A stretch of DNA of 9,964 nt from an uncultured Actinomycetes bacterium (GTDB lineage Bacteria; Actinomycetota; Actinomycetes; S36-B12), in assembly GCA_937876275.1 (NCBI GenBank), contig CALFIA010000169.1, forward strand, positions 1 through 9,964, read 5' to 3'. The notes under the pieces were generated by a model that saw nothing but the letters and a program-made list of their open reading frames with translations, did no database searches and was not told the origin of the DNA. Below, one piece after another: positions 1-6,793 of the stretch. The translations under genes and the position numbers were made by a program. Each line of letters starts with the position of its first letter. The first letter of the stretch is position 1.

Positions 1-49
1 ATCTACACAGGCGAAGACACTCTTTCCCTACACGACGCTCTTCCGATCT
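1..49 (+). other. Illumina TruSeq P5/i5 adapter (artefact)
   Basis: This is synthetic library sequence, not genome. It reads as the end of the P5 oligo (ATCTACAC, 1-8), an 8-base index AGGCGAAG (9-16, which I recall as TruSeq HT index D505), and the full 33-base read-1 primer site (17-49) ending ACGACGCTCTTCCGATCT. The FtsH reading frame becomes sensible from base 50 onward. Any reading frame crossing 1-49 is artificial. Confidence 0.98.
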
Positions 50-1059
50 GCCCCGACCTCAATGGCCGCGAGGCAATCTTGAAGGTGCATGCCACCGGCA
101 AGCCGATGGCCGAGCACGTCGACCTTCGCGCGGTGGCGCGTCGTACGCCGGGCTTCACCGGTGCCGACCTTGCCAATGTTCTGAACGAGGCAGCTCTCAT
201 GACTGCTCGGCTGGGTCGCACGCAGATCGACGATGAGGCACTCGACGAGGCCATCGATCGCGTGATCGCTGGCCCGCAGAAGCGCACGCGCCTGATGGAT
301 GATCACGAGAAGCTCATCACCGCGTACCACGAAGCCGGTCACGCACTCGTCGCTGCTGCTCTTCCGGGCACCGACCCCGTGCACAAGATCACGATCCTGC
401 CTCGTGGCCGCGCACTCGGTTACACGATGGTGCTGCCCGACCAGGAGAAGTACTCGACCACGCGCAGCGAGATGCAGAACACCCTGGCTTACATGCTCGG
501 TGGTCGTGCGGCCGAAGAGCTGATTTTCCACGACCCGACAACAGGTGCGTCGAATGACATCGAGAAGGCTACGTCGGTTGCTCGCGCGATGGTCACTCAG
601 TACGGCATGACCGAGCGACTTGGCGCGATCCGTTACGGCCAGGAGCAGGGCGAGGTCTTCCTCGGACGCGATATGGGCCATGTCCGCGATTACTCGGAGG
701 AAATCGCGGCGGCGATTGACGAAGAGGTGCGCAGCTTCATCGAGACCGCGCATCAAGAGGCCTACGAAGTTCTCGTGGCGAATCGTCACGTGCTCGACGC
801 ACTCGTGGTGGATCTCCTCGAGAAGGAGACTCTCGACAAGGAGGAGATCGAGGCGATCTTCACCGCACTGTCGTTGCGTGAGCCGCGCCCAGCGTGGACA
901 GGCTCCGCTCGCCGTCGCCCCGACACGAATGGCCCGGTGCTCGCGGCGCATGAAGCCCTGCAGCGTCAGGCGGCATCCCGCCAGGCCAGCAACGGCTCAG
1001 TCGATGTCGTGACAACGGTCGAGACCACGGCTGTCGAGGCCCCTGAGTTCGAGATCTGA
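50..1059 (+). CDS. ftsH: ATP-dependent zinc metalloprotease FtsH, 3' part
   Basis: C-terminal part of FtsH, the membrane-anchored AAA+ protease that degrades misfolded membrane proteins and short-lived regulators. About 335 codons remain; the transmembrane N-terminus, Walker motifs and most of the AAA module are lost at the adapter junction. What remains starts with PDLNGREAIL (from 52), then the helical lid of the AAA module (TPGFTGADLANVLNEAAL) and the M41 peptidase domain. The zinc-binding HEAGH is at 328-342, GGRAAEELIF follows, and the ND in TTGASNDIEKAT should supply the third zinc ligand. A polar tail of about 70 residues ends EAPEFEI; such tails vary between FtsH proteins. The in-frame TTG at 79 is not a start, because homologous sequence continues upstream to base 52. 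The stop overlaps the folE ATG by one base (TGATG), so the two are probably co-translated. Confidence 0.97.
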
Positions 1060-1670
1060 TGTCTGACATCACTCCCGTCTCCTTGCCTGATGGCGTTGTC
1101 TCGGGAGAATTCGACGCCGCTTCTGCCGAGGTCGCTGTTCGTCAGCTGCTCATCGCTATCGGCGAGGATCCCGATCGTGATGGCCTGCGTGACACCCCAG
1201 CTCGCGTAGCTCGTGCCTATGCCGAGATGTTCGCTGGCCTGCGCCAGACTCCGGAAGAGGTGCTCAGCACCACCTTCGATGCCGGTCATGACGAGATGGT
1301 CATCGTCCGCGACATCGAGTTGTACTCCACGTGCGAGCACCACCTCGTTCCGTTCCACGGCGTTGCCCACATCGGCTACATCCCGAACGCGAATGGCCGC
1401 ATCACCGGGCTCTCCAAGCTCGCGCGTCTGGTCGATGTCTTCGCGAAGCGCCCTCAGGTACAAGAGCGCCTCACCACGCAGGTCGCTGATTCACTCGTGC
1501 GCATCCTCGAACCTCGCGGCGCAATCGTCGTGATGGAGTGTGAGCACCTTTGCATGTCGATGCGCGGCGTGCGCAAGCCAGGCTCGCGCACCATCACTAG
1601 TGCTGTTCGTGGTTCGCTTCGCGATCCTGCTTCTCGCGCGGAGGCAATGTCGCTCATCATGGGGCGCTAG
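1059..1670 (+). CDS. folE: GTP cyclohydrolase I
   Basis: First committed enzyme of folate synthesis: it converts GTP to 7,8-dihydroneopterin triphosphate and formate in the cytoplasm, as a homodecamer with zinc. The 203-residue length is normal. Signatures seen: GLRDTPARVARAYAEMF (about 42-58), STCEHHLVPFHG with C92, H94 and H95 (zinc and catalysis), GRITGLSKLARLVDVFAKRPQVQE (113-136), and CEHLCMSMRG with C165 as the further zinc ligand. The presence of both cysteines marks the zinc-dependent type IA enzyme. The ATG overlaps the ftsH stop by one base, with only a weak GAG upstream, so translation may depend on coupling to ftsH. folP follows after 2 bases. Confidence 0.97.
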   Translation: MSDITPVSLPDGVVSGEFDAASAEVAVRQLLIAIGEDPDRDGLRDTPARVARAYAEMFAGLRQTPEEVLSTTFDAGHDEMVIVRDIELYSTCEHHLVPFHGVAHIGYIPNANGRITGLSKLARLVDVFAKRPQVQERLTTQVADSLVRILEPRGAIVVMECEHLCMSMRGVRKPGSRTITSAVRGSLRDPASRAEAMSLIMGR

Positions 1671-1672
1671 CA

Positions 1673-2533
1673 ATGTCGCAGCCGACCGACGACGTGATTC
1701 AACGTTCGCCTGCTCTCGGCCCGATTGTCTTCGGTGTACTGAACGTCACCCCCGACTCCTTCTCTGATGGTGGCAAGTTCTCGGATGCCTCGATGGCCAT
1801 CGCCGAGGGCATTCGACTCCACCGCGACGGTGCTCATGTCATTGACGTCGGCGGTGAGTCCACTCGCCCCGGAGCGGCTCGTGTGTCGGCCGACGAGGAA
1901 TGCGGTCGAGTACTTCCCGTCATCAACGGCCTTGTAGCGGCCGGCGTGCCGGTCAGCATCGACACCATGCGCGCCTCGACGGCCTGCGCTGCAGTTGAGC
2001 ACGGCGCGAGTTATGTCAACGATGTCAGTGGCGGTTTGGCAGACGAGTCAATGTTTGCGGCCGTATCAGAGTTGAAGGTGCCGATCATCGTCATGCACTG
2101 GCGGGCGCACTCCCACGAAATGGAGAAGTGGGCGCAGTACGACGACGTCGTCATGGATGTCGTCAACGAACTGACCGCACGTGTGCGTGATGCGCTGCGC
2201 GCCGGAATCACGCGCGAGAACATCATCGTTGATCCGGGCCTGGGCTTCGCCAAGGATGCCGAGCACAACTGGGCACTCTTGCGCGGTCTACCACGACTTG
2301 TTGCGATGGGCTTTCCGGTCATGGTGGGCGCATCGCGCAAGCGGTTCCTGGGTTCGCTACTCGCTGACGAGACCGGAACGCCGCGTGATCCCGAAGGCCG
2401 GGATGAGGCCACGGCCGTGATCTCCGCCCTTGCGGCAGAGCGCGGTGCTCGCTACCTCAGGGTGCATGATGTGGCACGAACCCGCGATGCACTTCGTGTG
2501 CGGCATGCGTGGATCACCGGAGGACAGGCATGA
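1673..2533 (+). CDS. folP: Dihydropteroate synthase
   Basis: Condenses 6-hydroxymethyl-7,8-dihydropterin pyrophosphate with p-aminobenzoate to give 7,8-dihydropteroate; it is the target of sulfonamides. It has 286 residues, a standard length for this TIM-barrel family. Motifs in order: GVLNVTPDSFSDGG (21-34), GGESTRPGA (60-68), SIDT (95-98), NDVSGG (116-121), MHWRAHSH (141-148), DPGLGFAK (187-194, pterin pocket) and GASRKRFLG (219-227, pyrophosphate/pABA side). The two mobile loops (DSFSDGG and STRPGA) look like ordinary chromosomal enzymes, without the insertion seen in acquired Sul proteins, so I infer a sulfonamide-sensitive housekeeping copy. The ATG lies 2 bases after folE, with GGGGCG upstream, and the stop overlaps folB as ATGA. 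Confidence 0.97.
   Translation: MSQPTDDVIQRSPALGPIVFGVLNVTPDSFSDGGKFSDASMAIAEGIRLHRDGAHVIDVGGESTRPGAARVSADEECGRVLPVINGLVAAGVPVSIDTMRASTACAAVEHGASYVNDVSGGLADESMFAAVSELKVPIIVMHWRAHSHEMEKWAQYDDVVMDVVNELTARVRDALRAGITRENIIVDPGLGFAKDAEHNWALLRGLPRLVAMGFPVMVGASRKRFLGSLLADETGTPRDPEGRDEATAVISALAAERGARYLRVHDVARTRDALRVRHAWITGGQA
2519..2524 (+). promoter_or_regulatory. Shine-Dalgarno of folB, fixes its start
   Basis: GGAGGA inside the end of folP, 5 bases before the ATG at 2530. It supports that ATG over the in-frame GTG at 2509, which lies upstream of this site and would add seven non-homologous residues (MDHRRTG). Confidence 0.75.
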
Positions 2534-2889
2534 AGGATCGAATCACGATCACTGGCATCACCGGGCACGGCTTCCATGGCGTGCTCGACTTCGAGAAGGC
2601 CGAAGGTCAGTCGTTCAGTATCGATGTCGTGCTCGAGACCGACATTCGATCAGCCGCCGCCTCTGATGACCTGACTCGCACCATCGACTACGGAGTCATC
2701 GCTGAGCTCGTGCATTCGCACATCACCGGTGAGGGGTATGACCTCATCGAGACGCTGGCCGAGCGCATCGCGGCCGCCATCCTTGCCGCCTGTTCGGCCT
2801 CAGCGGTCGAAGTCACCGTGCATAAGCCGAATGCCCCGATCACCGTGCCCTTCACCGACGTCAGCATCTCGATCCGCCGAGAGCGCTGA
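2530..2889 (+). CDS. folB: Dihydroneopterin aldolase
   Basis: Cleaves 7,8-dihydroneopterin to 6-hydroxymethyl-7,8-dihydropterin and glycolaldehyde, the step before FolK. At 119 residues it has the usual length for this small tunnelling-fold enzyme, which works as an octamer. Seen: GHGFHGVLDFEK with E22, TIDYG with Y54, LIETLAERIA (72-81) and VTVHKPNAPI with K99. Glu22, Tyr54 and the lysine match the pterin-binding and catalytic residues known from the Staphylococcus aureus enzyme, almost at the same numbers. The start overlaps the folP stop (ATGA) and the stop overlaps the folK start (TGATG), so the gene is embedded in the folate operon with little room for separate control. Confidence 0.96.
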   Translation: MKDRITITGITGHGFHGVLDFEKAEGQSFSIDVVLETDIRSAAASDDLTRTIDYGVIAELVHSHITGEGYDLIETLAERIAAAILAACSASAVEVTVHKPNAPITVPFTDVSISIRRER

Positions 2890-3365
2890 TGACCCGGGCG
2901 GTCATCGCCCTCGGGGCGAATCTCGGTGATGCGCGTGCTGCGTTGGCCGGCGCGGTCAAGGCGATCACAGCCCTTCCCGGCGTCACCCTGCTCGCCGAGT
3001 CCTCCGTCTACTCGACTGCACCGATCGGGGGAGTCGAGCAGCCTGACTACCTCAATGCCGTCGTCACGGTCGAGACGTCCCTGAGCCCGGCTGAGCTACT
3101 GGACTGCCTTCACGACATCGAGAACGCCTGGCATCGCACCCGGGAGGTGCGCTGGGGTCCGCGCACCCTCGATCTCGACCTCATCGACGTCGCCGGAGTG
3201 ACCTCCGATGACCCGGAACTGACGCTGCCCCACCCCCGTGCCCATGAGCGAGCGTTCGTGCTGGTGCCGTGGCTGGAGGCTGATCCTGAGGCGGAACTCA
3301 CCGGATTCGGGCCGGTGGCCGCCCTTCTTCCCGGCTTGGGTGACCAAGGCATAACGATCGCCTGA
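2889..3365 (+). CDS. folK: 2-amino-4-hydroxy-6-hydroxymethyldihydropteridine pyrophosphokinase (HPPK)
   Basis: Transfers pyrophosphate from ATP to 6-hydroxymethyl-7,8-dihydropterin, making the FolP substrate. 158 residues, typical for a stand-alone HPPK. Seen: ALGANLGD at the N-terminus (8-14), SSVYSTAPIGGVEQPDYLNAV, the diagnostic RWGPRTLDLDLI (88-99) with D95 and D97, the magnesium ligands also numbered 95 and 97 in E. coli, and LPHPRAHERAFVLVP (113-127). The ATG shares one base with the folB stop. It is the last gene of the folate block. No DUF3180 gene follows, although many actinobacteria carry one there. No clear terminator is seen after it, so some read-through into the next gene is possible. 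Confidence 0.96.
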   Translation: MTRAVIALGANLGDARAALAGAVKAITALPGVTLLAESSVYSTAPIGGVEQPDYLNAVVTVETSLSPAELLDCLHDIENAWHRTREVRWGPRTLDLDLIDVAGVTSDDPELTLPHPRAHERAFVLVPWLEADPEAELTGFGPVAALLPGLGDQGITIA

Positions 3366-3370
3366 ATCCG

Positions 3371-3399
3371 CTGACATTTCGGGCGGCGCTGCCTAGGCT
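3371..3399 (+). promoter_or_regulatory. Predicted sigma70-type promoter of the lone SDR gene
   Basis: -35-like CTGACA (3371-3376), a 17-base spacer, then TAGGCT (3394-3399), which fits the TAnnnT form of actinobacterial -10 boxes. The predicted transcript start (about 3405-3408) falls on the left edge of the palindrome at 3406-3432, as expected for a promoter blocked by a bound repressor. Sequence inspection only. Confidence 0.6.
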
Positions 3400-3405
3400 G
3401 ACCCT

Positions 3406-3432
3406 CGTTACTTGAGCCCCGCTCAAGTAACG
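3406..3432. promoter_or_regulatory. 27-bp perfect palindrome, probable repressor operator (copy 1)
   Basis: Two 12-base arms, CGTTACTTGAGC and GCTCAAGTAACG, are exact reverse complements around a central CCC. The palindrome sits just downstream of a good -10 box and ends 15 bases before the Shine-Dalgarno of the SDR gene. The core TTACTTGAG-N5-CTCAAGTAA (3408-3430) recurs with one change and identical spacing at 4339-4361, before the next operon. Length and symmetry suit a dimeric MarR or TetR family protein. No T-run follows, so a terminator is unlikely. Confidence 0.75.
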
Positions 3433-3447
3433 TCCCCTAACCGTACG

Positions 3448-3453
3448 AAGGAG
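3448..3453 (+). promoter_or_regulatory. Shine-Dalgarno of the lone SDR gene
   Basis: AAGGAG, five bases before the ATG at 3459. It is a stronger site than those inside the folate operon and fixes the start. Confidence 0.8.
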
Positions 3454-3458
3454 TCTCG

Positions 3459-4241
3459 ATGGGCCAGTTGGATGGCAGAGTTGCCGTCATCACCGCAAGC
3501 ACCCGCAGCATCGGCCGCGGAATCGCCGAGGCGTACCACGCCGAGGGCGCCAAGGTTGTCCTGAGCGGCCGTAACCCGGAGAAGGGTGCCAAGGCCATCG
3601 AGGAGATGGGTGGCGGCGATCGCCTTCACTTCATCGCAGCCGATGCATCGAAGCAGGCTGACATCGAGGCACTGGTCGACGGCACCGTCGAGAAGTTCGG
3701 CCGTGTCGACATCATCGTCCCGAACGCTGGCGGCGTTGCCAACACCGCTCCGGTCGCCATGATCAGCGACGAGGAGTGGCAGTACGAGCTCGACTTCAAC
3801 ATCAACCAGACCTTCTGGATGACCCGTCGCGCGCTCAAGTACATGATCCCGCAGCAGTTCGGTCGCATCATCGGCATGTCGTCGATGTACGGCAAGATCT
3901 CGACGATGGCAGTGCCCGGGTACATCACCAACAAGCACGCCATCATCGGCCTCATGAAGGCAGTGGCCAAGGAGGTCGGCACCCAGGGCATCACCGCGAA
4001 CGCGGTCTGCCCCGGCTTCGTGCCCACCGACATGTTCTACGAGACCGGCCCCGCGACCGTCGAGGCCATGGGCCTGCCGGATCTCGATGCCCTCGCACAG
4101 ATCATGTACTCAGTCACCTGCATCCAGCGTCCGAACACGGTCGAGGAAGTTGCCGCTGCGTGCGTGCTGCTCGCCTCGGATCTCGGCGCCGGCATCAGCG
4201 GCACCACCATCAACGTCGACGGTGGCGCTTCGCCGTACTAA
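3459..4241 (+). CDS. SDR family NAD(P)-dependent oxidoreductase (monocistronic)
   Basis: Classical short-chain dehydrogenase/reductase of 260 residues, presumably oxidising an alcohol or reducing a ketone in the cytoplasm; the substrate cannot be read from the sequence. Rossmann fold: the nucleotide loop is TASTRSIG (12-19), where the usual first glycine of TGxxxGIG is alanine and the middle one serine. SGR (36-38) after the second strand puts an arginine where NADP-preferring members often have one, so NADP use is an inference. The active-site set is complete: NAG (89-91), N114, S142, Y155 and K159 (YITNK). CPGF and NVDGG near the end are typical. It has its own promoter and palindrome upstream and a terminator downstream, so it is transcribed alone, though probably co-regulated with the operon at 4387. 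Confidence 0.92.
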   Translation: MGQLDGRVAVITASTRSIGRGIAEAYHAEGAKVVLSGRNPEKGAKAIEEMGGGDRLHFIAADASKQADIEALVDGTVEKFGRVDIIVPNAGGVANTAPVAMISDEEWQYELDFNINQTFWMTRRALKYMIPQQFGRIIGMSSMYGKISTMAVPGYITNKHAIIGLMKAVAKEVGTQGITANAVCPGFVPTDMFYETGPATVEAMGLPDLDALAQIMYSVTCIQRPNTVEEVAAACVLLASDLGAGISGTTINVDGGASPY

Positions 4242-4254
4242 GCCTCACCACGAG

Positions 4255-4292
4255 AGCGGTCGTCCCGAAGGGGGCGGCCGCTTTCGTCTTTT
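4255..4292 (+). terminator. Rho-independent terminator after the lone SDR gene
   Basis: AGCGGTCGTCCC pairs with GGGGCGGCCGCT in a 12-bp stem (two G-U pairs in RNA) around a GAAG loop. TTCGTCTTTT follows. It lies 13 bases after the stop codon and separates the SDR gene from the next operon. Confidence 0.85.
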
Positions 4293-4330
4293 CTGACCGC
4301 ATGAGTCCCGGAAAACGGCTGCAGAGGTCG

Positions 4331-4336
4331 TACGTT
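4331..4336 (+). promoter_or_regulatory. Possible -10 box of the SDR-flavoprotein-hydrolase operon
   Basis: TACGTT fits TAnnnT and lies directly before the second operator copy, but I see no convincing -35 at the right distance. TAGAGT at 4343-4348, inside the operator, is an alternative. Either way a promoter must lie between the terminator at 4292 and the ATG at 4387. Confidence 0.35.
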
Positions 4337-4338
4337 AC

Positions 4339-4361
4339 TTACTAGAGTGAGTCTCAAGTAA
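4339..4361. promoter_or_regulatory. Palindromic operator, copy 2
   Basis: TTACTAGAG (4339-4347), five bases, then CTCAAGTAA (4353-4361). The right half is identical to copy 1, the left half differs at one base, and the five-base spacing is the same. A further CGTTACTT at 4333-4340 overlaps the left side, so the site may offer a second, shifted half-site. It lies 25 bases before the ATG of the second SDR gene. Confidence 0.75.
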
Positions 4362-4386
4362 TCCCACCATCCTGGAAAGGCCACTC

Positions 4387-5166
4387 ATGTCTACACTCGG
4401 CAATCTCGACGCCTCATTCACCGGTAGCACCACCATCGTCACCGGCGGCGCGGGCGGCATGGGACGCGCCATCACGCTGGCCTTCAGCGCAGCAGGCTCG
4501 AACATCGTTGTCGCCGACATGAACGACGCGAGTGGCGCGGAGATCGTCGAGATCGTCAAGGCGCAGGGCGGCAATGCCGTCTACGTGCGCACGAACGTCG
4601 CGGTGGCCGAAGACGTCCAGAACATGGTCAAGACTGCAGTCGACACCTACGGCGGCTTGAACTTCGCCGTGAATGCCGCAGCCATCGAGTTCGAGGTCGA
4701 TTTCCTGGCTGATCTTGCTGACGAGGATTTCGATCGAATGATTGCGGTCAACCTCCGCTCGGTCTTCCTCTCAATGAAGCATGAGATCAAGGCGATGCTC
4801 CCGAAGGGCGGCGCGATCGTGAACATCGCCTCGACCAACTCGTACCGCCCGCAGCCGCACCAGTCGGCCTACACGGCAAGCAAGTTCGGTGTACTTGGTA
4901 TCACCAAGTCAGCCGCCATCGACTACGCCTCCCAGGGCATTCGAATCAATGCCATCTGCCCGGGCGGCATCGATACTCCGATGCTGCGTGGAGCGATTGA
5001 GAAGCGCGGTCGCGATCCGCAGGAGGTTGCCAACCGACTCTCCGTCAACGGACGTTTCGGTACGGCTGACGAGATTGCTGCCGCGGCCCTCTGGCTGTGC
5101 TCCGACGCCTCGTCGTACACCTTCGGTCACGCCCTCGCCGTCGACGGCGGCTACCTCGCGCGATGA
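4387..5166 (+). CDS. SDR family NAD-dependent oxidoreductase, first gene of operon
   Basis: Second classical short-chain dehydrogenase, 259 residues, clearly different from the SDR at 3459. Seen: TGGAGGMG (19-26) binds the dinucleotide, and D44 at the end of the second strand (VVAD) is the usual sign of NAD(H) preference. NAAA (96-99) replaces the common NNAG. The catalytic set N122, S149, Y162 and K166 (YTASK) is complete, followed by CPGGIDTPM (191-199) and VDGG near the end. The start has AAAGG six bases upstream. The stop overlaps the flavoprotein ATG (ATGA at 5163-5166), so the two products are made together and may act in series: this enzyme could form the ketone that the next one dehydrogenates. 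That order is inference; the substrate is unknown. Confidence 0.92.
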   Translation: MSTLGNLDASFTGSTTIVTGGAGGMGRAITLAFSAAGSNIVVADMNDASGAEIVEIVKAQGGNAVYVRTNVAVAEDVQNMVKTAVDTYGGLNFAVNAAAIEFEVDFLADLADEDFDRMIAVNLRSVFLSMKHEIKAMLPKGGAIVNIASTNSYRPQPHQSAYTASKFGVLGITKSAAIDYASQGIRINAICPGGIDTPMLRGAIEKRGRDPQEVANRLSVNGRFGTADEIAAAALWLCSDASSYTFGHALAVDGGYLAR

Positions 5167-6791
5167 GCTCCTACGACGTCGTCGTCCTCGGCACGGGTGC
5201 GGCCGGCCTCGCGGCCGCGGCGCGAGCGGCTGCCGAGGGGGCGAGCGTCGGCCTCTTCGAGAAGGCCAACAAGGTCGGGGGCACCACGGCCTGGTCGGGT
5301 GGCACGGTCTGGATTCCGCTGAATGCGAAGAGTCTCGAATCGGGCATTGTCGATGATCGCGAGACAGTGCTGGGCTATCTCGGGAGCCTTTCGCACGGGA
5401 TGCTCATCGATGAGCTGATCGAGTCGTACATCGATAACGGCCCGCGGATGCTCGACTGGTTCGAGGCGAACACCTGCTTCCGCTACCAGCCCGTGGTGGG
5501 CTTCCCCGACTATCACCCCGAGAATCCCGGTGGCATGCCTGAGGGCGGGCGAACGATCGAGTGCCCGCTCTTCCCGTTCGCGGAACTCGGCGACTGGGCA
5601 GATCGCGTCACTCGTGGCTACCAGATTTCCGGCGAGTACATGATGAGCGAATCGTCGATGTCGCGTCACAAGCCGAACGGAGGGCCGGATGCGGCCGAGT
5701 TTGCGCGTCGTCGTACTCGTGATGAGCGTGGTGCCGGTCAGGCCGTGGTTGGGCACTTGCTGAAAGCCTGTCTTGATCTCGGTGTCGAGCCTGTTACGGA
5801 TGCCCGGGCGACGCGCCTCCTGACCGATGGCGATGCGGTAACCGGTGTGCTCATCGAGTACGCCGACGCAAGCACGGAGGAGGTGAACGCCCGAGGCGGT
5901 GTGATCATCGCGACCGGCGGCTTCGAGCATGACGACGACCTCAAGCGGGCGTTCACTCGTGGACCTCTTCCACGTACTGTCGCGGTGCCTACCAACACGG
6001 GAGATGGCCTGCGCATGGCCATGCGCGTCGGTGCTCAGCTCGGCAACATGCGCGAGGCCTGGTGGGTTCCGGTGATCGACGTCGAGGTTGAGGGCTGGGG
6101 TCAGGTTGTCTGGCAGGTGAATGGTGAGCGCTCGCGACCGCATTGCATCATGGTCAACGATGCAGGCAGTCGATTCACCGATGAGGCATCCAACTACAAC
6201 GCTTTCGGCAGTGCCTTCCATGTTGTCGACGTAGCCTCATTTGAGTACGTCAATCACCCGGCGTGGATGATTTTCGATTCCCACTACCTCACCAAGTACG
6301 GCCTCGCGAAGCACAAGGATCCACTGAATGTGCCGAGCTGGATGGTGGGCGCTGCCTCCCTGGCCGAGCTTGCCGCCGCAATCGACATTCCCGTCACTGC
6401 ACTCGAGGCCACGGTGACTCGATGGAATTACCTGTGTGCCGAGGGGCAGGATCTTGACTTCTCTCGCGGTGAGAGCGCTCATGATCGATTCTGGGGCGAC
6501 GGTGAATTTGGCCTCACTCGACAGACCACGCTGGGGCCGCTCGACACGGCACCGTACTTCGCCGTGCGTGTGCGCAGCGGAGCACTGGGTACGAAGGGCG
6601 GACCGCAGACTGATGCTGTCGGGCGGGTTCTCGACGTCGACGGTGCCGTCATCCCCGGTCTGTATGCCGCGGGCAATGCGATGGCATCGCCCATGGGCAT
6701 GACCTACGGGGGCCACGGCGGCACCCTCGGCCCGTGCATGACCTTCGGCTGGCTGGCCGGCGGCGACGCCGCGCAGCGTGCCAGAGTGTGA
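5163..6791 (+). CDS. FAD-dependent dehydrogenase, 3-ketosteroid delta1-dehydrogenase-like
   Basis: Flavoprotein of 542 residues in the FAD-binding-2 (fumarate reductase/KstD) family. The N-terminal FAD motif is GTGAAGLAAAA (10-20) with E33 ending the second strand, then GGTTAWSGG (39-47). The C-terminal FAD segment is GLYAAGNAMASPMGMTYGGHGGT. Comparing from memory with Rhodococcus KstD1 (Tyr119, Tyr318, Tyr487, Gly491), counterparts are visible: Y117 in DYHPE, Y345 in EASNYNAF, and Y515-x3-G519 with exactly the known spacing. I therefore infer removal of hydrogens next to a ring or conjugated ketone, with FAD as first acceptor. A steroid substrate is not shown: no other ring-degradation gene (hsaC, kshA, kstR) is in the window. 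No signal peptide. The ATG overlaps the SDR stop; the in-frame upstream extension is arginine-rich shadow sequence. Family confidence is high, substrate confidence low. Confidence 0.85.
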   Translation: MSSYDVVVLGTGAAGLAAAARAAAEGASVGLFEKANKVGGTTAWSGGTVWIPLNAKSLESGIVDDRETVLGYLGSLSHGMLIDELIESYIDNGPRMLDWFEANTCFRYQPVVGFPDYHPENPGGMPEGGRTIECPLFPFAELGDWADRVTRGYQISGEYMMSESSMSRHKPNGGPDAAEFARRRTRDERGAGQAVVGHLLKACLDLGVEPVTDARATRLLTDGDAVTGVLIEYADASTEEVNARGGVIIATGGFEHDDDLKRAFTRGPLPRTVAVPTNTGDGLRMAMRVGAQLGNMREAWWVPVIDVEVEGWGQVVWQVNGERSRPHCIMVNDAGSRFTDEASNYNAFGSAFHVVDVASFEYVNHPAWMIFDSHYLTKYGLAKHKDPLNVPSWMVGAASLAELAAAIDIPVTALEATVTRWNYLCAEGQDLDFSRGESAHDRFWGDGEFGLTRQTTLGPLDTAPYFAVRVRSGALGTKGGPQTDAVGRVLDVDGAVIPGLYAAGNAMASPMGMTYGGHGGTLGPCMTFGWLAGGDAAQRARV

Positions 6792-6793
6792 CC

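Noticed and set aside
28..951. Long minus-strand open frame opposite ftsH (307 codons)
   Set aside because: It includes adapter bases, has no recognisable domain, and lies opposite a well-conserved protease. High GC and codon bias give long antisense frames.
1673..2533. folP as an acquired sulfonamide-resistance (sul) gene
   Set aside because: It sits in the native folate operon and has ordinary loops without the Sul-type insertion.
3406..3432. Palindrome after folK read as a rho-independent terminator
   Set aside because: There is no T-run after the stem, it lies downstream of a plausible promoter, and its core recurs before another operon. Operator fits better.
3406..3432. Palindrome as a KstR2-type steroid regulon site
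   Set aside because: The KstR2 motif as I recall it (AnCAAGnnCTTGnT) has CAAG before CTTG close together. Here the order is CTTG...CAAG with a longer gap.
5151..6221. Minus-strand open frame of 356 codons opposite the flavoprotein
   Set aside because: Low-complexity Arg/Ala/Val-rich product with no motif. The + strand carries full FAD and active-site motifs in the same region.
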